Source of the DNA: Siniperca chuatsi
Taxonomy: Eukaryota > Chordata > Actinopteri > Centrarchiformes > Sinipercidae
Direction of reading: 5' to 3'
Assembly: GCF_020085105.1 (NCBI RefSeq)
Contig: NC_058051.1
Span: forward strand, 125,001-189,000
Length of the DNA: 64,000 nucleotides
Every line of letters begins with the position of its first letter. The stretch's first letter is position 1. Positions 58,201 to 64,000 of the stretch are shown here, one piece after another. A program made the translations under genes and the position numbers. Below the pieces are notes generated by a model. It saw only the letters and a program-made list of their open reading frames with translations, was not told the origin of the DNA and made no database searches.

Positions 58201-59066
58201 CACCCTCCTCGTCCTCCTCCAGTTCTTTGTCCTACAGAAGTAAGTCAGACCTTAGCTCTCTGGTAACTGCAGACTCCACAGTGGTCAAAGACTCTCATGG
58301 TCCTCAACCCTCACAGGGGGCGACTCCAGACAGGCCCCAGCCATCCCACCGGACCATGCCTAATGGCCCCTCTCCTCCTCATGCCGACCCCTGTCCCACA
58401 GAGGTGGTGCCTACTATTAAGATCAACTGGCGGCCCCCACAGTCTCAGCTCCCCCACCCTCACCAACAGCAGCTGTCTCCTGCACCCGCCGTAAAGAATG
58501 AAGTCGGTGCACGGCCCTCTTGCCAGGCTCTTTCCAAGTCCTCCCCCATTAAACCCATGAGAGTTACCAAAAAGGAGCCTGGGAGCTCTGTGGATGGCTA
58601 CCTGAGCGGAGGGGCGATGGAGGGACTCCTCAACATGGAGATGACTTTAGCCAGGATGGCAAAGAAGGAGTACAGCAAAGCTCCCTACTCCTCTGGCTCT
58701 CCCTCCTCCTCCTCCCCCTCCCCCTCCTCCTCTGCCTCCTCCCTTCCCTTCCAGCTGTATGGGAAGTTCCCCAAGCAAGGTGGAGGTGTTGGAGGAGTAA
58801 GCTACACAGCCAATGTGTCAGTGATGGACAATGGCGGTTTCTCCCGGAGCATGGCGGATGGCGTGCTCCAGCTGCGCCCCCGCTTGGCCTCCAGCCAGAC
58901 CACCCTGAGCATCCAGGCCTTTACTGACAGTACGGCCGAGGAGGTGGCGCTCAAGTGCTCGTGCCGCCTCAAAGCCATGATCATGTGCCAAGGCTGCGGT
59001 GCCTTCTGCCATGACGATTGCATCGGGCCCTCCAAACTGTGCGTGTCATGTCTGGTGGTCAGATAG
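43160..59066 (+). CDS. asxl1: Additional sex combs-like 1, complete, 12 coding exons including a 3-nt microexon
   Basis: Nuclear Polycomb-group cofactor; the family binds and activates the BAP1 deubiquitinase acting on H2AK119ub and interacts with nuclear receptors and PRC2. Exons: 43160-43216, 46614-46696, 47005-47007, 49745-49862, 50341-50542, 52662-52831, 53112-53196, 53480-53646, 54296-54392, 54804-54909, 55251-56292, 56427-59066; GT/AG borders and phases agree, total 4770 nt (1589 aa; human 1541). Domains: HARE-HTH at about 12-88 ([20 protein letters not shown]), DEUBAD at about 253-369 (begins [12 protein letters not shown]), Arg-rich segment at about 400-430, Pro-Thr and Ser low-complexity tracts, [18 protein letters not shown] after 711, the conserved [19 protein letters not shown] near 1197-1215, and a C-terminal atypical PHD finger (about 1553-1589, [12 protein letters not shown]). 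The start MKDKQK matches human. C-terminal divergence from human is large outside the motifs. ASXL2 and ASXL3 are less likely from the N-terminal match and the 20q-type neighbours. Confidence 0.96.
45895..46088. repeat. Perfect-type palindromic element with about 90-bp arms in asxl1 intron 1
   Basis: Left arm runs GTTTCAGTCGTAGTCGTCTG through GACGTTTCGGCTCCCATCC to CATTCTCAATTGTGAAAAA; the right arm is its reverse complement with only a few differences; the spacer is about 13 bp (TTCCCGTCCGATT). A single arm is at 751-862. MITE or foldback. Confidence 0.88.
46174..46250. repeat. (CT)n microsatellite
   Basis: About 60 bp of CT repeats followed by CTCTGTCTGTCT variants, within asxl1 intron 1. 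Confidence 0.9.
46697..46732 (+). repeat. asxl1: (CA)n tract overlapping the asxl1 exon-2 donor
   Basis: The donor GTCACA itself is the first unit of a (CA)n run that continues to about 46732. A complementary (GT)n run sits immediately upstream of the acceptor of the exon at 49745. Confidence 0.9.
47005..47007 (+). other. asxl1: Predicted 3-nt microexon of asxl1 (GAG)
   Basis: GAG flanked by a branch-point-like CTGACCTAA, an ACAG acceptor, and a GTAGGT donor. Exon 46614-46696 ends in phase 2 (..ATG AG) and exon 49745 begins with T; inserting GAG yields AGG AGT (Arg-Ser), restoring the Arg-Ser found at this point in human ASXL1. Skipping it gives Ser alone, still in frame. Human ASXL1 is, from memory, also described with a 3-bp third exon. 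Confidence 0.7.
47211..47576. mobile_element. MITE in asxl1 intron (CAGACTGTATTTAAAGATGG ends)
   Basis: Left end CAGACTGTATTTAAAGATGG and right end CCATCTTTATACACAGTCTG are inverse copies; the interior has CGGATACGGGAGCTGCCATC, a motif of an abundant percomorph MITE. 366 bp. Confidence 0.75.
48150..48482. mobile_element. MITE in asxl1 intron (GCTGCAGC ends)
   Basis: GCTGCAGCAAAAGATTATTT at the left and TTAATCGACTAATCGCTGCA at the right are inverse, and the interior has GGTCCATAAAATGTCAGAAA and CAAAGCCCAAGGTGACGTCC, typical of a very common fish hAT-like MITE. Confidence 0.75.
49712..49740 (+). repeat. asxl1: (GT)n tract at the asxl1 intron 3' end
   Basis: ACGTGTGTGTGTGCGTGTGT and onward, directly before GCGCAG and the exon at 49745. 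It replaces a normal polypyrimidine tract and is complementary to the (CA)n at 46697-46732. Confidence 0.9.
51140..51325. repeat. Solitary terminal repeat of the Tc1 element
   Basis: GCGCTTCACTTTTCCACATT, CAAACAAAACCCCGTAATGA and CATAAGTATTCACAGCCTTT match the left end of the Tc1 element at 29450-30608; the outermost bases and the other end are missing. Confidence 0.85.
51327..52600. other. asxl1 intronic DNA with a pyrimidine repeat
   Basis: A 16-bp unit CTCTCCTCCTTCCTGT is repeated about four times at 51402-51470. A 157-codon frame at 51856-52329 with hydrophobic stretches has no recognised similarity or splice context and is not called a gene. Confidence 0.5.
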
Positions 59067-59610
59067 TATGTTGACGTCCCTGTGCACTGTAGAACTGCTC
59101 TCTGTACAGTATCAGCAGCAGGACTGAGGGGCTCCACAGTGTACAGAAGCCTGATTAGGGTGGAGCACACAGGAGGAGCCTGACAGGCAAGATTTGCCTT
59201 GTATAATATAATTGGTCTGTATTTTTTTTGTTGTTGCAGATTTTCAGATTTTTTTTTTAGCTGTACTGATATATTATTATTATTATTGTTATTATAATTA
59301 TTATTATTATTATTCTTGTGAATTTGGGGCATGATTGATTGTAAATTGTGCCTTTTTTGTTTTCTCTCCTCAAAAACATTTACCTCATCTTATCTTGCTC
59401 AACCTGTCATCATTTGGTGGCCATCATTGTTTCAGTCCCTCGTTTCCTCAGCAAACAGGGACTAATTGTTGTCTCTTTGCGCAAAGAAGTATTTTTTTAA
59501 CCATTAAAATGAGTAAATGACGTTTCACTGGTTGTGTTTTGACTTATTTCTTCTGTCTGTACTTAAAGTTCAGTACAATGAACAAATAAAGTGTATCACT
59601 GAGCGGTGAT
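59067..59610 (+). terminator. asxl1: asxl1 3'UTR with poly(A) signals
   Basis: Following the stop codon TAG (59064-59066), an A/T-rich stretch with poly-T and TTA-rich runs leads to ATTAAA at 59503-59508 and AATAAA at 59585-59590, giving a 3'UTR of roughly 0.45-0.55 kb. No coding potential seen. Longer isoforms cannot be excluded, because human ASXL1 has a longer 3'UTR. Confidence 0.55.
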
Positions 59611-60993
<1,383 letters not shown>

Positions 60994-60999
60994 AATAAC

Positions 61000-62036
61000 A
61001 GTATGTAAGACTTTGAACTTTGGGGGGAGGGTTTTTCCACAGCAACAAATAATGGAAAGTGCTGTTGTTTCTATCAGTCCCACATCTAAAAGTAATTGTA
61101 TGTAAAAGTTTGAGTCAATGCAAAAATCCAGTCAGTCCAGTCCACATTTACTGCGGGTTAACCTTTACTTCAAGAGCAACTTAAAGACTAATCCATACAC
61201 AGCCATCATTAACACATAGACAATACAAAATAAATATTCACCATCACTTTGTTCTTCATCACCAAATAAATACCAAATATGTGCAGCTCAATATTCCCAG
61301 TGTATTGCAATGTACTCAAAATAGTTTGTGAAAATAAAGAGGGAAATCATATAAACAGAAGCACCAAAAAAAAACCTTTAGAAAATTATTAAAAAACTTT
61401 CAGTTACAAAATATTTGCACTTAAAAAGATCCCAGTATTTTAAATAAATAATAAGCTATATAAAACAATTCATAGTTGATATCTTAAAATATTTCCTCTT
61501 TGTTCAACAATGCAGAGGAAATGATTCCCTTCTCTTGGTTACTGTTTAAAATCTTTTCAGGTAGCATTTTGAAATAAGAAACAAACTTAATAAATAGATA
61601 ATGATAATAAATAGGCCAACATAAAAAATAATACAGCAGACATGAATAAATAAGTTGTTATTAAACCAACATTTGCAGAGGACTTAAATAGTTACACAGC
61701 AATATTAAGAATGAATCTACAAACTAGTCCTGGAGGTGCAACATCACAATGCTCATATAGAATACTATCAACATTATTGAGTGGAGACGGGATATGTTCA
61801 CTAACTAAGAGACTCTGCTCAGCTCGGGCTGTATACTGCACTCTGTCACACCTTCGGGTGCTCACAGTATCCACACCCTAATCTGTCCACGCTCGTCGTA
61901 AAGCAACATGCAAACAGCAAACAAACGCAAAGAACAGATGACAAAGTTCCAAATGAGAAGAATTAATTACATACAGTATCTAAAGGGTTTGGAAAGAAAC
62001 ATTGGTGTTGTCACTGTGATGGCCGCCCCCTGTCCG
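61000..62036 (-). other. myt1: Probable 3'UTR of the myt1 gene
   Basis: A/T-rich, gene-free stretch downstream of the myt1 stop codon, running to the (TA)n block. No clear AATAAA on the minus strand was identified, so the cleavage site is not placed. Assigned by position. Confidence 0.4.
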
Positions 62037-63471
62037 TCACACCTCGATGCCCTTCACCGCCTGGTTGATGGACTCGAGCAGAGCCCGGTTCTCTGGGTTC
62101 TGGTAGCAGTCTTTATTAGTGAACATGTGGGTCAGGGTTTCCACGTAGCTGTCGAAGTTCTGCTCTGACAGCGGCTCCTGCTGAACACACACAAGCCCAA
62201 AGTTACAAATCCTGTCCACAAAGTTTCAGTCAAGTCTTTTCAGAGTACGAGTTTGAGTAGTAAACTTCTACTCATTACTCTTCACACGGAATAAAACAAT
62301 ACAGCTGAGCACATAATGTGCTGCTGGACGTTTTCACCTCAGAATCTGTCACAGTGAAGGAAACCAGCTGAGATGTTTGTGTGCACAAGAATGTCTGAAG
62401 ACGTCCTCGGGAAAAATAAAGCTCTGAACTCGAAGCGTCTTTTCCCTACATTTCTTTAGCTCTTTTATCCAAAAACACAATTTCTGCCTCATTCACGCAC
62501 ACGCTGATGGCAGCGAGCTGCCACACGGGGTGCTGGTCAACCATCGGGGGCGTTTTGGGGTTCAGTGTCTCTCCCAAGGACACACGTGGACAGGCGGAGC
62601 TGGGGATCGAACCGTGATCGGTGATCAGTGGATGACCCGCTCTACCTGCTGAGCCACGGCCGCCCGTCCATTTGAGGATGTTTTTACTCTGTAAGTTCAG
62701 TAAGTGTCAAGTCTTTTCAGAGTCTTTAAGAGTCGAGTCTCAAGTGAAAAGTATTGGCTGAAACTCTTAAATGTAAAACTACTAAATCAGGTCACGTGGC
62801 ACCAACACCCGAAGTGGGGAAGGGGCAGGAGGGAATTATTTCCTCCTAGTTTGTCCTCTTTTAAAACAAACCAGAAAACACTGTGTATAGTCACCATGGT
62901 GGGCAGGCGGATGTTGGCCAGGCTGCGGATCAGGGCCTGACTCAGGCCCGAGAGCTCCAGGAACAAGGCCTCGTTCCTCTCCTCGATCTGTTTGTTCTCC
63001 TCCTCCATGCTCTGCAGGTTCTTCTCCATTGAAGAGATCTGAAGCAGAGACAGACACACAGCACAGCCCTGAAGCAGAGAGCGGGACAGTACCAGCACAA
63101 GTGTTCACTGTCAGCGGAGCTCACCTGAGTGTGCAGGTTCATCATGTCGGCCTCCATCTCCGAGTTGGACTCGTGCAGCTCGTTGATCTCAGTGTTGAGC
63201 TGCTTGATGTCCTCGTCGTTGTCCAGAACTGAGTGAGAGCAACGACAACAACAACACAGGTAACAGTTGCTCTGGCTGTCACTGATGCATGTACAGGTGC
63301 GCTCCTGTCTCTTAGTCTTAGTAATAATAGTTTAGGAGACATGTGGGACATACTGTTAGGCAGAAGTAGTTTCTCTTACCGTCACTGGCTCTGAACTTTG
63401 CAGTGATGTACTCGTCTCCGGGGAACTTGGCTCTCTTCTTATTGGCCGACGCTCTGGGACAACCTGACAGA
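62037..63471 (-). CDS. myt1: MYT1-family zinc-finger transcription factor, C-terminal four exons (partial)
   Basis: C-terminal part of a neural CCHHC zinc-finger factor (MYT1/MYT1L/ST18 family; nuclear, neuronal and oligodendrocyte differentiation). Exons 63471-63380, 63228-63125, 63038-62895 and 62177-62037 join in phase to about 160 residues. The first carries the end of the last CCHHC finger ([21 protein letters not shown]); the next two encode the family coiled coil ([18 protein letters not shown], then [20 protein letters not shown] and [10 protein letters not shown]). The last encodes [17 protein letters not shown] and ends NQAVKGIEV followed by TGA, the family C-terminus. Splice borders are all GT/AG. 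Nearby asxl1 and a plagl2-like gene suggest MYT1 (human 20q13) rather than MYT1L (2p25) or ST18 (8q11). The rest of the gene lies beyond the right edge. A NAGNAG acceptor precedes 62177, so one extra Gln is possible. Whether this is the a or b teleost copy is unknown. Confidence 0.88.
62515..62670 (-). repeat. tRNA-derived SINE fragment in myt1 intron
   Basis: Minus strand has GTGGCTCAGCAGGTAGAGCG (A box), GGTTCGATCCCC (B box) and CTTGGGAGAGACACTGAACC. Same family as the copy at 12530-12712; it lies in the intron before the last myt1 exon. Confidence 0.8.
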
Positions 63472-64000
63472 CTGAGAGGGGCAGCTGATCAGGATCAGGC
63501 TCATGAGGGATAAAACCCCTCAAACTACACTGCTTTCAGCTAGAGAGTATATGAGTTAGAAAATAGTGGACGCAACAAACAAGTTGTCCTGATGTACAAA
63601 GATAAGGAGCCAAGTGGGGGAGTCTATTATTTTATATATCAGAAAACTGAGGATTAACCCAACAGAGGGCCCCAGGGCACAAATGGGGCCCCGTCATTAT
63701 TTACTGACCAGTCTGGAATCTATCTGGCTCAGGATTAGCTAATAATCACCGTAAGACCCTCATTATTTCTGTTGACGTTGTGTTTCACTGAGGTCCCGGA
63801 TGACCCTGCCGTTTCTCTGCTGGGGCCCGTGTGTCGGCTGTGCAGCACTCGGTCCAATTCAGTCTTATTTATACAGCGCCAGTTCATAACAGAAGTTATC
63901 TCATTGCACTTTTCCTACAGAGCAGGTCCAGACCGAACTCTTTTAACTCGGGTAACTTAGTTTCAGCAGTTAAAGCTCCAGTGTGCAACATGTCGGAGCA
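63472..64000. other. myt1 intronic DNA to the window edge
   Basis: No further myt1 exon found. Contains the repeat copy at 63855-63950 and a MITE end at 63970-64000. Confidence 0.5.

Overview
The window is nuclear DNA of a ray-finned fish, most likely a percomorph teleost. Evidence: compact introns, abundant CA/GT microsatellites, a Tc1/mariner relic, an L2-type LINE, tRNA-derived SINEs, many hAT-like MITEs, and protein-coding exons very close to vertebrate orthologues. There are no bacterial operons, CRISPR arrays or viral genes.

Four protein-coding genes are supported. (1) mfn2 (mitofusin-2), minus strand, 25160 down to 10727: 17 coding exons whose splice sites and phases all join without a break into a 758-residue protein, with a non-coding first exon near 26.9-27.0 kb. 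(2) A PLAG-family C2H2 zinc-finger gene (plagl2-like, possibly teleost plagx), minus strand: one large coding exon at 34339-35637, a long probable 3'UTR down to about 30.7 kb, and a probable first exon near 38.93-39.0 kb. (3) asxl1, plus strand, 43160-59066: 12 coding exons, one of them a predicted 3-nucleotide microexon, giving 1589 residues. (4) The 3' end of a MYT1-family zinc-finger gene, minus strand, 63471 down to 62037: four exons, continuing beyond the right edge.

Layout: 0-10 kb is repeat-rich intergenic DNA (49-bp minisatellite, broken L2 LINE, 1.1-kb foldback element, MITEs). 10-27 kb is mfn2, with MITEs and SINEs in its larger introns. 27-30.7 kb is intergenic and holds a dead Tc1 element. 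30.7-39.1 kb is the PLAG gene. 39.5-42.1 kb is a tetranucleotide-based satellite-like array. 43-59.6 kb is asxl1. 60.3-61.0 kb is a 0.7-kb (TA)n block between the convergent 3' ends of asxl1 and the myt1 gene. 61-63.5 kb is the myt1 3' end.

The genes do not form a pathway: one is a mitochondrial outer-membrane fusion GTPase, two encode zinc-finger transcription factors and one encodes a Polycomb/BAP1 cofactor. They are a conserved-synteny block. The human orthologues of asxl1, plagl2 and myt1 are on chromosome 20q and that of mfn2 is on 1p36. The observations most worth following are the asxl1 microexon lying between complementary (CA)n and (GT)n tracts at the outer intron ends, the PLAG gene that appears to lack its N-terminal fingers, and the higher-order organisation of the AACT/GACT array.
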